A stretch of DNA of 64,000 nucleotides from Streptomyces sp. NBC_00376 (GCF_036077095.1 NZ_CP107960.1:1612001-1676000), one strand, 5' to 3'. Positions 12,435-21,659 are shown, counted from the stretch's first letter. Notes: a model not told the origin generated them from the sequence alone. Numbers and translations are program-made.

Positions 12435-14222
12435 CTAACTACCCTCTCGCCAGGCCCGCCACAGGCGCGCGTACTGGCCGCCCAGAGCCACCAGCTCTCC
12501 GTGCGTTCCCTCCTCCACCACGCGCCCCTCGGACAGCACGGCGATCCGGTCCGCGGCCATCGCCTGGGTCAGCCGGTGTGCCACGAACAGCGTGGTCCGG
12601 CCCGAGCACGCGGCCAGTACGGCCCGCTCCAGCTCCGCGGCGCCCTCGCTGCCCGCCTCCGCGGTCGACTCGTCGAGCACCACCACCGGGGCACGGCCCA
12701 ATACCAGCCGTGCCAGGGCGATCTGGGCGACCTTGGTGACGTCCAGACGCTCGCCGCCCTCGCCGACCCTGGTGTTCAGCCCCTCGGGCAGCAGCTCCAC
12801 CCACCCGTCGGCACCGACCGTGCGCAACGCGTGCAGCAGTCGTTCGTCGCTCGCCGCGGGCGCGGCCAGCCGCAGGTCCTCGGCGAGGGGACCCGAGAAC
12901 ACATGCGTCTCCTGCGTCAGGATGCTCACCAGGGCCCGCGCCCCGGCCTCGTCCAGACCGGCGAGGTCCTGCGATCCGATGTGTACCGAACCGGCCTGCG
13001 GGGTTCCGGTGCCTGCGATCAGCGCGGCCAGCGTCGACTTGCCCGCGCCCGTCGCCCCCACCAGGGCGAGCGAACCCCCGGCCGGGATGGACAGGTTCAC
13101 GTCCCGCAGGACCGGCTCCTCGGCGCCGGGGTAGCTGAAGGTCAGCCCCTGAACGGTCACCGGATACGGTCCGGCGTCCGCCTGGGCGACGGACACGTCG
13201 CCCACCAGCCGGTCCTCCGCGGGCTCCCCCACCACCCCGACCAGGCGGGTGAGGCTCGCGCCCGACTTCTGCGCCTCGTCGAAGGTGAACATGATGGCGC
13301 CCAGCGGGGTGAACAGCCGGTGGAACATCAGCGGGGCCGCCGACACCTCGCCCAGGCTTGCGGCGCCGGCCTCCAGCAGGGCGTACCCCACCACGATGAT
13401 GAGGACCAGCCCGATGAACTCGGCGCGGTTCTCCCGGCCGACGAACCGCCCGAAGAAGCGGAACACCTCGACGCCGTAGTCGCGCACCCGCCACGACTCC
13501 TCGGTCACCTTCTCCCGGACGGCCCCCTCCAGGCGGTACGCCCGTACCGTGTCGATCCCGTCGAGACCGCTGATCAGTGCTTGCGCGCGGTCGGCCTGGG
13601 CCACCCGCTGCTTGCGGTAGAGCGGGGCGGAGCGGGGCAGGTACCACCGCAGGGCCAGCGCGTAGGCGGGCAGCGCACCGGCGCCGGCCAGGCCGAGCCG
13701 CCAGTCCAGTCCGAACATGCCGGCCGTGGCGATGACGACCAGCACGCCCGCCGAGAACACGGTGGGGATGGCCGCCCGGATCCCCTTGGACAGCACAGCC
13801 ACGTCGTCGCCGACCCGGGACAGTACATCGCCCCGGCCCACCTGTTCGACGCGTGCGCTCGGCATCCCCAGCACCGCGCGGACGGCCGCTTCCCGCAGCC
13901 GGGCGAGCAGACCCGCCCCCAGCCGCCCGATCAGGTACGTCGACACGGCGGTGGCCGCCGCGCCGAGCAGCGCGGCGGCCACCATCACCGCCCCGACCGT
14001 GACGAGCGCCGAGCGCGATCCGCCCCCGGTCACCCCGTCGACCACCTGACTCAGCAGGAGTACGGGGAGCACCTGGAGCGCCGCCCCGGCCACCGTGGTA
14101 AGCAGGGTGGAGGCGGTCAGCCACGGGGCCCGGCGGCAGTGCGCCACGACCCACGCGGTGGCCTCGCCGCTGGTCGCCGTGCGCAGGGTCGCGGAGGCTG
14201 CGCGGGTGTCGGTGGCACTCAC
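12435..14222 (-). CDS. cchG: Siderophore ABC exporter half-transporter, CchG-like
   Basis: This is a fused membrane plus ATPase half-exporter of about 595 aa, the expected partner of CchI for siderophore efflux. The N-terminal six-helix domain (residues 20-300) is followed by an ATPase domain. Walker A GATGAGKST is canonical at about residue 392. Walker B VVVLDEST keeps the catalytic glutamate (about 513), and the H-loop FVAHRL is present (about 544). The signature is broken: where LSGGQ is expected (about 489) it reads LDVTK. CchI shows the opposite pattern. The GTG at 14222 (VSATDTR) was chosen over the upstream ATG at 14342, which would overlap cchF and add a serine/proline-rich leader unlike exporters. 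It lies 46 nt after cchF and is probably co-transcribed from the cchF iron-box promoter. Confidence 0.88.
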   Translation of the reverse strand: MSATDTRAASATLRTATSGEATAWVVAHCRRAPWLTASTLLTTVAGAALQVLPVLLLSQVVDGVTGGGSRSALVTVGAVMVAAALLGAAATAVSTYLIGRLGAGLLARLREAAVRAVLGMPSARVEQVGRGDVLSRVGDDVAVLSKGIRAAIPTVFSAGVLVVIATAGMFGLDWRLGLAGAGALPAYALALRWYLPRSAPLYRKQRVAQADRAQALISGLDGIDTVRAYRLEGAVREKVTEESWRVRDYGVEVFRFFGRFVGRENRAEFIGLVLIIVVGYALLEAGAASLGEVSAAPLMFHRLFTPLGAIMFTFDEAQKSGASLTRLVGVVGEPAEDRLVGDVSVAQADAGPYPVTVQGLTFSYPGAEEPVLRDVNLSIPAGGSLALVGATGAGKSTLAALIAGTGTPQAGSVHIGSQDLAGLDEAGARALVSILTQETHVFSGPLAEDLRLAAPAASDERLLHALRTVGADGWVELLPEGLNTRVGEGGERLDVTKVAQIALARLVLGRAPVVVLDESTAEAGSEGAAELERAVLAACSGRTTLFVAHRLTQAMAADRIAVLSEGRVVEEGTHGELVALGGQYARLWRAWREGS

Positions 14223-14268
14223 ACGAAGACCGAATCTCTGCGGGGACGGGGCAGTTGGACCGGCATGG

Positions 14269-15318
14269 CTACTTGACCGACTCGACGAGCTCGTCGATCG
14301 CGTACGGCAGCGAGAGCAGGGTTCCCTGGGACATGGCGGCACCGACCGCCGGGCCCTCGCTGTCCAGCAGATACGAGACCTTGCCGTTCTTGACGGCGGG
14401 CAGGTTGGTGAACAGCTCGAACCTCTTCAACGCGTCCGTGTCCGCCTTGTCGTTGATGACGAAGATGCGGTCGGCGTCGACCAGGTCGACGCGCTCGGGG
14501 GACAGCACGGTGAAGAACTTGCCGTCCGCGACCTTGTCGATCTCGGTCCGGTACTTGAAGCCGATGCCCGTGACCAGCCGGCCGCGTACGTCGGTGGAGG
14601 TGAACGGCGCGACGGAGTCCTTGTACCAGGACAGCGCCACCGCGGTCTGCTTCGCGAACTCCGGGTGGGCCTTCGCGGCCGTGTCGAGCTTGGCCTGGAT
14701 ACCGTTCACCAGCTCCTTGCCCTCGGCCTCCTTGCCCAGCGCCTTGGCGATGTGCACCGCGTTGTCCTGCCACGGCGCGCTGAAGGGCTCCTTCTCGGCC
14801 TTGGTGCGGCCCACCGTCGGGGCGATCCTGGAGAGCTTCTCGTAGGCGGCCTTGTCGATCTCGGAGTAGACCGCGATGATCAGGTCCGGCCGCAGCGAGG
14901 CGATCTTCTCGTAATTGGGGCCCGAGTCACCGTTGTTCATGATGACCTCGGGGCGGGTGTCGCCCCACTTGTCCTTGACCCAGGGCCACTGGGTGTTGAT
15001 GTCGGGGGACTTGCCCGCCGGGTTCGGGTACTGGTCGACCATGCCGACCGGCTTGATGCCGAGCGCCAGAATGGCCTGGTCGTCCGTGTAGCCCACGGAG
15101 ACGACGCGCTTCGGGGCCTTGGTGATCTCCGTGGACCCGAATGCGTGCTCCACGGCGACCGGGAACGCTCCGGAGGCGGCGGCCGGGGCGTCCTCGCCCT
15201 TCTTGTCCGCCGAGTCGGAACCGCATCCGGCGAGGAGGCCGACGCCGAGGGTCGCGGCGGACAGTATCGCCGCCACCCGCCGCCAGGGCTTCACACGCGT
15301 CGTTCGATGGAGAAGCAT
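14269..15318 (-). CDS. cchF: Ferri-siderophore substrate-binding lipoprotein, CchF-like
   Basis: This membrane-anchored lipoprotein (349 aa) binds the iron-loaded siderophore outside the cell and delivers it to the CchC/CchD permease. The start used here (MLLHRTTRVK) gives an arginine-rich n-region, a hydrophobic stretch and the lipobox LLAGC with the acylated Cys at residue 32. The remainder is a class III (FhuD/FepB-type) periplasmic-binding fold with the typical segment about recognising the orf through TKAPKRVVSVGYTDDQAIL. An in-frame start 54 nt further upstream is less likely because AAGGGA precedes the chosen ATG. The gene heads its own unit behind the iron box at 15390-15408 and is followed by cchG. 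Confidence 0.92.
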   Translation of the reverse strand: MLLHRTTRVKPWRRVAAILSAATLGVGLLAGCGSDSADKKGEDAPAAASGAFPVAVEHAFGSTEITKAPKRVVSVGYTDDQAILALGIKPVGMVDQYPNPAGKSPDINTQWPWVKDKWGDTRPEVIMNNGDSGPNYEKIASLRPDLIIAVYSEIDKAAYEKLSRIAPTVGRTKAEKEPFSAPWQDNAVHIAKALGKEAEGKELVNGIQAKLDTAAKAHPEFAKQTAVALSWYKDSVAPFTSTDVRGRLVTGIGFKYRTEIDKVADGKFFTVLSPERVDLVDADRIFVINDKADTDALKRFELFTNLPAVKNGKVSYLLDSEGPAVGAAMSQGTLLSLPYAIDELVESVK

Positions 15319-15389
15319 CCGGAATCCCTTGCTTTCACACGGTCCACTGCACCTCGTTGTAAGGGCAGCCAAACCTTATCCTGCGTAAG

Positions 15390-15408
15390 TGAGGCAAGCC
15401 TAGCCTAA
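15390..15408 (-). promoter_or_regulatory. Iron box upstream of cchF
   Basis: Read on the minus strand the site is TTAGGCTAGGCTTGCCTCA, matching 15 of 19 positions of the iron-box consensus TTAGGTTAGGCTCACCTAA. It ends 72 nt upstream of the cchF start, in the 148-nt gap between cchE and cchF. It implies a separate iron-repressed promoter for cchFG. Confidence 0.8.
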
Positions 15409-15466
15409 CTTGCGAACTCTCCTTTGTCGGGCATGACTTGGGTGCACACCCCCCGGTCGCCGGGCC

Positions 15467-16345
15467 CTACGAGTCGAGCCGGACGTGCGTACGGCCGATC
15501 GGCACGATGAGCGGCCGGTCGCCCACGGGGTCGTCGATGACCGTGGCGTGCAGCCCGAACGCCTCGCGCAGCAGCTCGGCGGTGATCACCTCGCGCGGGT
15601 GTCCCTGCGCCAGGACGGAGCCCTCCCGCATCACGATCAGGTTGTCGCTGTAACGCGTCGCCAGATTGAGGTCGTGCAGCACCATGACCACGGTGCGCCC
15701 CGACTCGTGCAGGTCGTCCACCAGGTCGAGCACGTCGATCGCGTGCGCCAGGTCCAGATAGGTGGTCGGCTCGTCCAGCAGCAGCAGGTCGGTCCCCTGG
15801 GCCAGCGTCATCGAGATCCAGACACGCTGGCGCTGTCCGCCGGAGAGCGAGTCGACCGGACGGTCGGCCAGTTCGGACACCCCGGTCATGGCCAGCGCGC
15901 GTTCCACGACGCCGGCGTCGTCCGCGGACCACTGCCGCAGCCAGCTCTGGTGCGGATGGCGTCCCCTGGCGACCAGATCGGCCACGGTCAGCCCCTCCGG
16001 CGCGACCGGCGCCTGCGGCAGCAGACCGAGCTTCTTGGCCACGTCCCTGGTCCGGAGCCTGCCGATGTCCTCGCCGTCCAGCACGACCGTCCCCCCGGAC
16101 GGCTTCAGCAGCCGGGTCAGGGTGCGCAACAGGGTGGACTTGCCGCAGCCGTTGGGGCCGATGATCGTGGTGATCACCCCCGGGGGGATCGCCACGTCGA
16201 GGGCGTCGATGACCGTCCGGCCGCCGTACCCGACCGTGACTCCCCTGGCTGCCAGCCGTGGTGCCTCCGCGGCTTCGGCCCCGGTCCCGGTCCCGGTGGT
16301 GAACTGAGTGGCCACGAGGCCCCCTTGTCTGGGTCTGTCCTGCAT
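15467..16345 (-). CDS. cchE: Ferri-siderophore ABC importer ATPase, CchE-like
   Basis: This cytoplasmic ATPase (292 aa) of the FecE/FhuC family powers ferri-coelichelin import through CchC/CchD. Visible motifs are Walker [10 protein letters not shown] (about residue 62), signature [10 protein letters not shown] (about 166), Walker B LLLLDEPT (about 186) and the H-loop VMVLHDLN. It is the last gene of the cchB-C-D-E unit, starting 9 nt after the cchD stop. The ATG at 16345 is preceded by AGGCGG at 5-nt spacing. A GTG at 16315 with AAGGGGG upstream is a strong alternative that would remove 10 residues. Confidence 0.92.
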   Translation of the reverse strand: MQDRPRQGGLVATQFTTGTGTGAEAAEAPRLAARGVTVGYGGRTVIDALDVAIPPGVITTIIGPNGCGKSTLLRTLTRLLKPSGGTVVLDGEDIGRLRTRDVAKKLGLLPQAPVAPEGLTVADLVARGRHPHQSWLRQWSADDAGVVERALAMTGVSELADRPVDSLSGGQRQRVWISMTLAQGTDLLLLDEPTTYLDLAHAIDVLDLVDDLHESGRTVVMVLHDLNLATRYSDNLIVMREGSVLAQGHPREVITAELLREAFGLHATVIDDPVGDRPLIVPIGRTHVRLDS

Positions 16346-16354
16346 TCTTTCCGC

Positions 16355-17416
16355 CTACCTGAGATTCGCCCGCACCAGCAGGTAGATGAGGAACGGGCCG
16401 CCGATCGCGGCGGTGACCACACCGACCGGGAGGGTGATCGGCAGCGCCGTGCGCGCGACCAGGTCCGACCCGATCAGCAGCAACGCGCCCACCAGGCCGG
16501 AGGCCACCATCGGGGGTGTCGGGAACCTCGCCAGACGCATCGCCACCTGCGGCGCCACCAGGGCGACGAACGGCACCGGGCCCGCCGCGCTCACCGCCAG
16601 GGCGGCCAGCAGGACCGCGCACAGCAGCAGGACCGCCCGCACTCGCGAGTACCGGACACCCAGGCCGGCGGCGACCTCGTCGCCGAGATGCATCGGTCTG
16701 AACTGGAACGCGACCGCGGCCACGACCACCACGAGGACGAGCGTGCACCAGAACGCCACCCGGACCTCGTCCCACGACCGGCCGTCCAGCGAACCGACCA
16801 GCCACGACTGTGCCCTGGCCACGTCCCTGATGTCGGCGGAGACCAGCAGCCAGGTGGTGATCGCCTCCATCACGGCGCTCACCGAGATGCCGATGAGGAT
16901 GAGCCGGAAACCGTCGATCCCGCGCCGCCAGGCCAGGAAGTACACCAGCAGCCCCGTGCCGAGTCCGCCCGCGAGAGCCGCCGCGGGCAGGCCCACCGAG
17001 CCGGTGACCGCCGCGGCCGCCCCGCCCGACACGGTCACCAGGAAGACCGCGACCGCGCCCGCTCCCCCGGTGATGCCCAGAATGTCCGGGCTGGCCAGCG
17101 GATTGCGTGCGACGGACTGCGTGATCGCCCCGGACATGCCCAGCGCGAATCCCACGACGAGACCGGCCAGGGCGCGCGGCATCCGCAGATCCATGATCAC
17201 GAACTCGTCGACCTGTTCGCCCCGGCCGAGGAGCGTGGCGATCACCCGGGGCAGCCTGATGGGGAAGTCCCCCACGCCGATGGAGAGGCAGAACACCAGG
17301 AAGGCGCCCGCCGCCAGCAGCAGGGTGACCAGGACGGGCCAGGGCCGCCATACGAACGACACCTGGCCGATCCGTACGCCCGGCGCCACCGATGGGTTCA
17401 TGTCCGTCCCGTTCAT
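16355..17416 (-). CDS. cchD: Ferri-siderophore importer permease, CchD-like (FecCD family)
   Basis: This integral membrane permease (353 aa) of the FecCD/BtuC family forms the import channel with CchC. Many hydrophobic helices run through its length, with the family segments MRMPRALAGLVVGFALGMSG and NPLASPDILGITGG near the N-terminal third. The start at 17416 gives a 4-nt ATGA overlap with the cchC stop. A longer in-frame extension to 17656 lies entirely inside cchC and was rejected. The tight packing with cchC and cchE supports one transcript. Confidence 0.92.
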   Translation of the reverse strand: MNGTDMNPSVAPGVRIGQVSFVWRPWPVLVTLLLAAGAFLVFCLSIGVGDFPIRLPRVIATLLGRGEQVDEFVIMDLRMPRALAGLVVGFALGMSGAITQSVARNPLASPDILGITGGAGAVAVFLVTVSGGAAAAVTGSVGLPAAALAGGLGTGLLVYFLAWRRGIDGFRLILIGISVSAVMEAITTWLLVSADIRDVARAQSWLVGSLDGRSWDEVRVAFWCTLVLVVVVAAVAFQFRPMHLGDEVAAGLGVRYSRVRAVLLLCAVLLAALAVSAAGPVPFVALVAPQVAMRLARFPTPPMVASGLVGALLLIGSDLVARTALPITLPVGVVTAAIGGPFLIYLLVRANLR

Positions 17417-18486
17417 GCGCTCCTGAACTTTCCTCGCCACACCAGAACCGCGAAGAACGGGGCGCCGAGAAGGGCGACCACGACACCCGCGTCCAACTCG
17501 CCCGGACGCACCACCAGGCGCCCCGCGATGTCGCAGACCAGCAGGACGACGGAGCCGAGCAGACCCGCGTACGGCACCAGCCAGCGGTAGTCCGGCCCGG
17601 TCAGGTACCGGGCCACATGGGCCACCATGAGCCCGAGGAAGGCGATGGGGCCGCACGCCGCCGTGGCCGCGCCCGCCAGCAGGGTGATGGCGACGATGCC
17701 GACGGTCCGGCTCAGCGCGATGTTCACGCCCAGCCCCCGCGCCACGTCGTCGCCCAGGTTGAGCAGGTTGAGGGCGGGCAGGGTGATCAGGGCCGGCACC
17801 AGTCCGACCGCGATGAACAGGGTGACCGGCCGGATGACGTCGAATCCGACACCGGCCACCGAGCCCGCGTTCCAGAACCGCAGCGCGTTCAGCGACTTCT
17901 GGTCGGAGAGCGCGACCGCGGTGGTCATCGCCGCAAGGAAGACCGTGAGCCCCTGCCCGGCCAGGGCGAGCGTCAGCGGGTTGCCCGCGCCCCGGCCGAT
18001 GCTGGCGAGACCGAAGACCACGACACCGGCGACCGCCGCCCCGAGGAAGGCGAACCAGACGTACTGGAACGGGTTCGCGAGCCCGAGGACCGCGACCACC
18101 GAGACCACGGCGAACGAGGCGCCGGCGTTCACCCCCAACAGCCCCGTGTCGGCGATGGGGTTGCGGGTGTACCCCTGGATCAGCGCGCCGCCGACGCCCA
18201 GGGCGAGGCCCGCCACGATCGCGAGCACCGTCCGGGGCACCCGCACGGTCTGCACGATGAGCCCGACCTCGGTGAGCCGCCGGTCGGCCTCGGGCGCCGT
18301 GAACAGCCCGTGCCAGACCTCGGCGGGGCTCAGCGCGCGCGCACCGACGGCCAGCGACAGTGCCGCCGCGACCACCAGGACGACCACGAGCACACCCAGA
18401 CCCACGCCCCGCCGCCGACGGGCCCGCTTCGTGCCCCCGGGCGCGGGGCGCTCAACTGCGGTCGTGCGCATCTCGATGTCCGTCAT
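17413..18486 (-). CDS. cchC: Ferri-siderophore importer permease, CchC-like (FecCD family)
   Basis: This is the second FecCD-family permease subunit (357 aa) of the importer. An arginine-rich cytoplasmic N-terminus (KRARRRRG) precedes the first helix. The family segments VRVPRTVLAIVAGLALGVGG and NPIADTGLLGVNAG are visible. It starts 40 nt after cchB and its stop overlaps the cchD start by 4 nt. The pair of different permeases fits a heterodimeric BtuC-type channel. Confidence 0.92.
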   Translation of the reverse strand: MTDIEMRTTAVERPAPGGTKRARRRRGVGLGVLVVVLVVAAALSLAVGARALSPAEVWHGLFTAPEADRRLTEVGLIVQTVRVPRTVLAIVAGLALGVGGALIQGYTRNPIADTGLLGVNAGASFAVVSVVAVLGLANPFQYVWFAFLGAAVAGVVVFGLASIGRGAGNPLTLALAGQGLTVFLAAMTTAVALSDQKSLNALRFWNAGSVAGVGFDVIRPVTLFIAVGLVPALITLPALNLLNLGDDVARGLGVNIALSRTVGIVAITLLAGAATAACGPIAFLGLMVAHVARYLTGPDYRWLVPYAGLLGSVVLLVCDIAGRLVVRPGELDAGVVVALLGAPFFAVLVWRGKFRSA

Positions 18487-18526
18487 CCCTCATGATCCGC
18501 CGGGGCCGCGTGTCCTGCCCCGAACC

Positions 18527-19879
18527 TCACGCGTGCGTACCGGTGCCGTCGGCGACCGGACGGGCCTCGTCGGAGGCGGACTTGACGCCCCGGTCCAGGA
18601 GCGAGTCCAGGATCTCCCCGACCCGTATCGCGGTGTTCGACAGCAGGGACGTCGTGATGCCGTGCGTGTGCTCCGTACCGCCCTGGAGGTAGATGCCGCA
18701 GCGCAGTTCGGGGCCGGTCGAGACGCGGTAGTCGCGCTCGACCCGGACCCTGCCCGCGTCGTCGCGCAGGCAGTGGCCGGCGACCTCACCGAGGAGACCG
18801 AGCGGGTCGGCGGGGCTGTAGCCGGTGGCGAAGACCACGACGTCCGCGTCCAGGAGCGTCTCCTCGCCCGTGACGAGGGAGTTCACGGTGGTACGGACGC
18901 CGTCGGGCGTCTCCTCGACCCCGGTGACCCGGGAGACGTTGAGGAACCGCAGCCGTTCGGTGCCGAGGACCTTCTCCTGGTACATCTGCCGGTACAGGTC
19001 GTCGATCAGGTCGATGTCCACCACGGAGTAGTTGGTGTTGCCGTGGTAGGCCATCAGCCGGGTCTTGACGCTCTCGGGCGCGGCGAAGTAGTCGTCGACG
19101 GCGCCGGGGTCGAAGATCCGGTTGGCGAAGCTGCTGTCGTCGGCGGGGCTGTAGCCGTAGCGGGAGAAGACCGCGCACACCTCGGCCTCGGGGAAGCGGC
19201 GGTGCAGGTAGGCGACGTTCTCGGCGGCGCTCTGGCCGGCGCCCACGACGACGAACCGCGAGGGCGAGGCGGCTTCGAGGCCGTCGACCTTCCGCAGCAG
19301 ATCGGAGTTGTGCCAGACCCGCTCGCCTCGCTCCACACCCTGGGGCATGAGGGGACGCAGCCCGGTTCCGACGACGAGGTTGCGGGCCCGGTGGACCGAG
19401 AGGCCCTGTGCCGAACGGACGGTCACGTCCAGGTACTCCACGACGCCGTCCTGGACGAAGGGCGTGACGGAGACGACCTCGTGCCCGTAGGAGACCATGT
19501 CGTCGACCTTGGCCGCGGCCCACTCGAAGTAGTCGTGGAACTCGACCCGCAGCGGGAAGAGGTTCTTGTGGTTGATGAAGTCGATCAGCCGGCCCTTGCT
19601 CTGCAGATAGCAGAGGAAGCTGTACTCGCTGGCCGGGTTCCGGAGCGTCACCAGGTCCTTGAGGAAGGACACCTGCATGGTGGCGTCGTCGATCAGCATG
19701 CCGCGGTGCCAACCGAAGCTCTGCTGCTGCTCGAAGAAGTGAGCGGTGACCGACTCCTGCCTGCCGACGCGGGTGTTGTGTTCACTCAGCGCGATCGCCA
19801 TCGCCACATTGGAGGGGCCGAAGCCGATGCCGATCAGGTCGTGGACCAGTGGTGCGTCGCCAGGAAGAACCTGTGACAT
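18527..19879 (-). CDS. cchB: L-ornithine N5-monooxygenase, CchB-like
   Basis: This cytoplasmic flavoenzyme (450 aa) of the SidA/PvdA/IucD family hydroxylates the side-chain amine of L-ornithine using NADPH and O2, supplying hydroxyornithine for the NRPS and for CchA. The N-terminal FAD loop is GIGFGPSNVA, the NADPH loop is VVGAGQSAAENVA in the middle, and the C-terminal FATGYSP motif closes the substrate site. Length is typical of the family. It is the first gene of the cchBCDE unit, with an iron box about 87 nt upstream, and is divergent from cchA. Confidence 0.95.
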   Translation of the reverse strand: MSQVLPGDAPLVHDLIGIGFGPSNVAMAIALSEHNTRVGRQESVTAHFFEQQQSFGWHRGMLIDDATMQVSFLKDLVTLRNPASEYSFLCYLQSKGRLIDFINHKNLFPLRVEFHDYFEWAAAKVDDMVSYGHEVVSVTPFVQDGVVEYLDVTVRSAQGLSVHRARNLVVGTGLRPLMPQGVERGERVWHNSDLLRKVDGLEAASPSRFVVVGAGQSAAENVAYLHRRFPEAEVCAVFSRYGYSPADDSSFANRIFDPGAVDDYFAAPESVKTRLMAYHGNTNYSVVDIDLIDDLYRQMYQEKVLGTERLRFLNVSRVTGVEETPDGVRTTVNSLVTGEETLLDADVVVFATGYSPADPLGLLGEVAGHCLRDDAGRVRVERDYRVSTGPELRCGIYLQGGTEHTHGITTSLLSNTAIRVGEILDSLLDRGVKSASDEARPVADGTGTHA

Positions 19880-19965
19880 GTCACTCCCATCGTGCGGGAA
19901 AGTCGCCTGTCAGGCGTAGGAAAGATGCGAGAGGCGGGCGTGCCGAGCAGGCCACCCAACCAAAC

Positions 19966-19984
19966 TTAGGTGAGCCTAAGCTAA
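19966..19984 (-). promoter_or_regulatory. Iron box upstream of cchB
   Basis: The plus strand reads TTAGGTGAGCCTAAGCTAA, 18 of 19 positions identical to the reverse complement of the iron-box consensus. It is the strongest of the four boxes and sits on the cchB side of the cchA/cchB divergent gap. Confidence 0.9.
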
Positions 19985-20079
19985 TCACATGGTGCTGTCG
20001 ATAGGTCAAGTCGACATCCGGCGCCATCGATTCACCTGATGGATCGTCAACAAAGGTCCGAAATCAACCTGTTGCAAAC

Positions 20080-20098
20080 TAAGGTAAGCCTTGCTTTA
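20080..20098 (+). promoter_or_regulatory. Weaker iron box upstream of cchA
   Basis: TAAGGTAAGCCTTGCTTTA matches 13 of 19 positions of the iron-box consensus and ends 38 nt before the cchA start. It is distinct from the cchB box 114 bp away, so the two divergent promoters probably each have an operator, with cchA perhaps less tightly repressed. Confidence 0.65.
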
Positions 20099-20136
20099 CT
20101 TACCGCCGATCCATCCCTGCCCTGAGGAGGAACCCC

Positions 20137-21099
20137 ATGCGGGTCGTCATGTTCGGTTACCAGACCTGGGGGCACCGCACCCTGCAAGCCCTCCTGGACT
20201 CCGAGCACAGTGTGGAACTGGTCGTGACGCACCCCAGGAGCGAGCACGCGTACGAGAAGATCTGGAGCGACTCGGTCGCCGATCTCGCCGAGGAGCACGG
20301 CGTCCCGGTGCTGATCCGCAACCGTCCCGACGACGACGAGCTGTTCGAGCGCCTCAAGGAGGCCGATCCGGACATCATCGTCGCCAACAACTGGCGCACC
20401 TGGATCCCGCCGCACATCTTCGGCCTCCCGCGCCACGGCACGCTGAACGTCCACGACTCGCTGCTGCCGAAGTACGCCGGCTTCTCCCCGCTGATCTGGG
20501 CCCTGATGAACGGCGAGTCCGAAGTGGGCGTCACCGCGCACATGATGGACGACGAGCTCGACGCCGGTGACATCGTCCGGCAGGAGGCGGTCGCGGTCGG
20601 GCCGACGGACACCGCCACCGACCTCTTCCACAAGACCGTCGACCTCATCGCCCCGGTCACCATCGGAGCGCTCGGCCTCATCGCCGCCGGGCAGACGGAG
20701 TTCACGAAGCAGGACCGGTCCCGGGCGAGCTTCTTCCACAAGCGCGCCGCCGAGGACATCCGCATCGACTGGAACTGGCCGGCCGAGGACCTCGAACGCC
20801 TGGTCCGCGCCCAGTCGGAGCCGTACCCCAGCGCCTTCACCTTCCACCGGGGCAAGCGGCTCGAAGTCCTCGCCTCGGTGGTGTCCCGGGGCCGTTACGG
20901 CGGCACGCCCGGACGCATCTTCTACCGTGAGGGCGAGGGCGTGGTGATCGTCGCCGGAACCGACGCGCGCACCGGCCGCAACCACGGCCTGGCCATCACC
21001 CGCGTACGGACCGAGGACGGCCGGGAGCTGCCCGCGACGGAATACTTCACCGCCATGGGCGGCTACCTGACCAACCGCCCTGACCCGGAAGCCGCCTGA
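20137..21099 (+). CDS. cchA: Hydroxyornithine N5-formyltransferase, CchA-like
   Basis: This enzyme (320 aa) transfers a formyl group from 10-formyl-tetrahydrofolate to N5-hydroxyornithine, giving the formyl-hydroxamate residue selected by A1 of CchH. The N-terminal half is a formyltransferase fold with the catalytic segment NVHDSLLPKYAG (Asn and His) near residue 105 and the downstream Asp in DDELDAGDIV. The C-terminal part resembles the methionyl-tRNA formyltransferase C domain. GAGGAGGAA 6-8 nt before the ATG is a strong ribosome binding site. The gene is divergent from cchB and ends before a strong hairpin. Confidence 0.94.
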   Translation: MRVVMFGYQTWGHRTLQALLDSEHSVELVVTHPRSEHAYEKIWSDSVADLAEEHGVPVLIRNRPDDDELFERLKEADPDIIVANNWRTWIPPHIFGLPRHGTLNVHDSLLPKYAGFSPLIWALMNGESEVGVTAHMMDDELDAGDIVRQEAVAVGPTDTATDLFHKTVDLIAPVTIGALGLIAAGQTEFTKQDRSRASFFHKRAAEDIRIDWNWPAEDLERLVRAQSEPYPSAFTFHRGKRLEVLASVVSRGRYGGTPGRIFYREGEGVVIVAGTDARTGRNHGLAITRVRTEDGRELPATEYFTAMGGYLTNRPDPEAA

Positions 21100-21127
21100 G
21101 GGCGATGCCGCTGAATCCGTAAACGCC

Positions 21128-21163
21128 GGGCGGGCCGACGGAAGAGATTCCGTCGGCCCGCCC
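21128..21163. terminator. Bidirectional hairpin terminator between cchA and cynS
   Basis: A perfect 15-bp stem (left arm GGGCGGGCCGACGGA, 21128-21142; right arm 21149-21163) encloses a 6-nt loop. It lies between convergent cchA and cynS and can serve both. There is no T tract, as is usual in Streptomyces. Confidence 0.85.
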
Positions 21164-21188
21164 AGGGTTCGCTCAGATGCTGATGCTG

Positions 21189-21659
21189 TCAGAAGGGCTT
21201 GGTCGGAAGGTACTTGCCGTCCAGGGTGATCACGGCGCGCTCGCCGCCCTCGGGGTCGGTGACCTTCTTCACGTCGAGCTTGAAGTTGATCGCGGAGATG
21301 ATTCCGTCGCCGAACTGCTCGTGGACCAGGGCCTTGAGGGTGGTGCCGTAGACCTGGAGCATCTCGTAGAAGCGGTAGATGGTCGGGTCGGTGGGTATGC
21401 CGCCGGGGATCGAGCCGCGGGTCGGGATGGTCTGGAGCAGCATGGCCGCGTCCTCGTCCAGGCCGAGGAGCTCGGCGACGGCCTCGGCGGAGGCGGCCGG
21501 GAGGGCGTGCTGGCCGAGGACGGCGGCGGTGACGAACGCGACGGACAGTCCGGCGGCGTCCGCGATCTGCTGCCACGACAGGTCCTTGCGGACCTTGGCC
21601 TCGACGGCGGCGGCGGCGAGCAGCTGGCGGGCGGTGGGGTCGAACTGGGCGTGCACCAT
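21189..21659 (-). CDS. cynS: Cyanate hydratase (cyanase)
   Basis: This enzyme (156 aa) converts cyanate and bicarbonate into ammonia and CO2 through carbamate. The length and the catalytic residues match the E. coli enzyme exactly: Arg96 and Glu99 in YRFYEM, and Ser122 in GIISAINF. The N-terminal part forms the POU-like helical domain seen in the decamer. It lies 123 nt downstream of a beta-carbonic anhydrase on the same strand, the same pairing as cynT-cynS, where the anhydrase recycles the bicarbonate. No CynR-type regulator is next to it. Confidence 0.95.
   Translation of the reverse strand: MVHAQFDPTARQLLAAAAVEAKVRKDLSWQQIADAAGLSVAFVTAAVLGQHALPAASAEAVAELLGLDEDAAMLLQTIPTRGSIPGGIPTDPTIYRFYEMLQVYGTTLKALVHEQFGDGIISAINFKLDVKKVTDPEGGERAVITLDGKYLPTKPF

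Noticed and set aside
15485..17590. A 701-codon plus-strand open frame
   Set aside because: It is antisense to cchE and cchD, whose motifs are clear on the minus strand.
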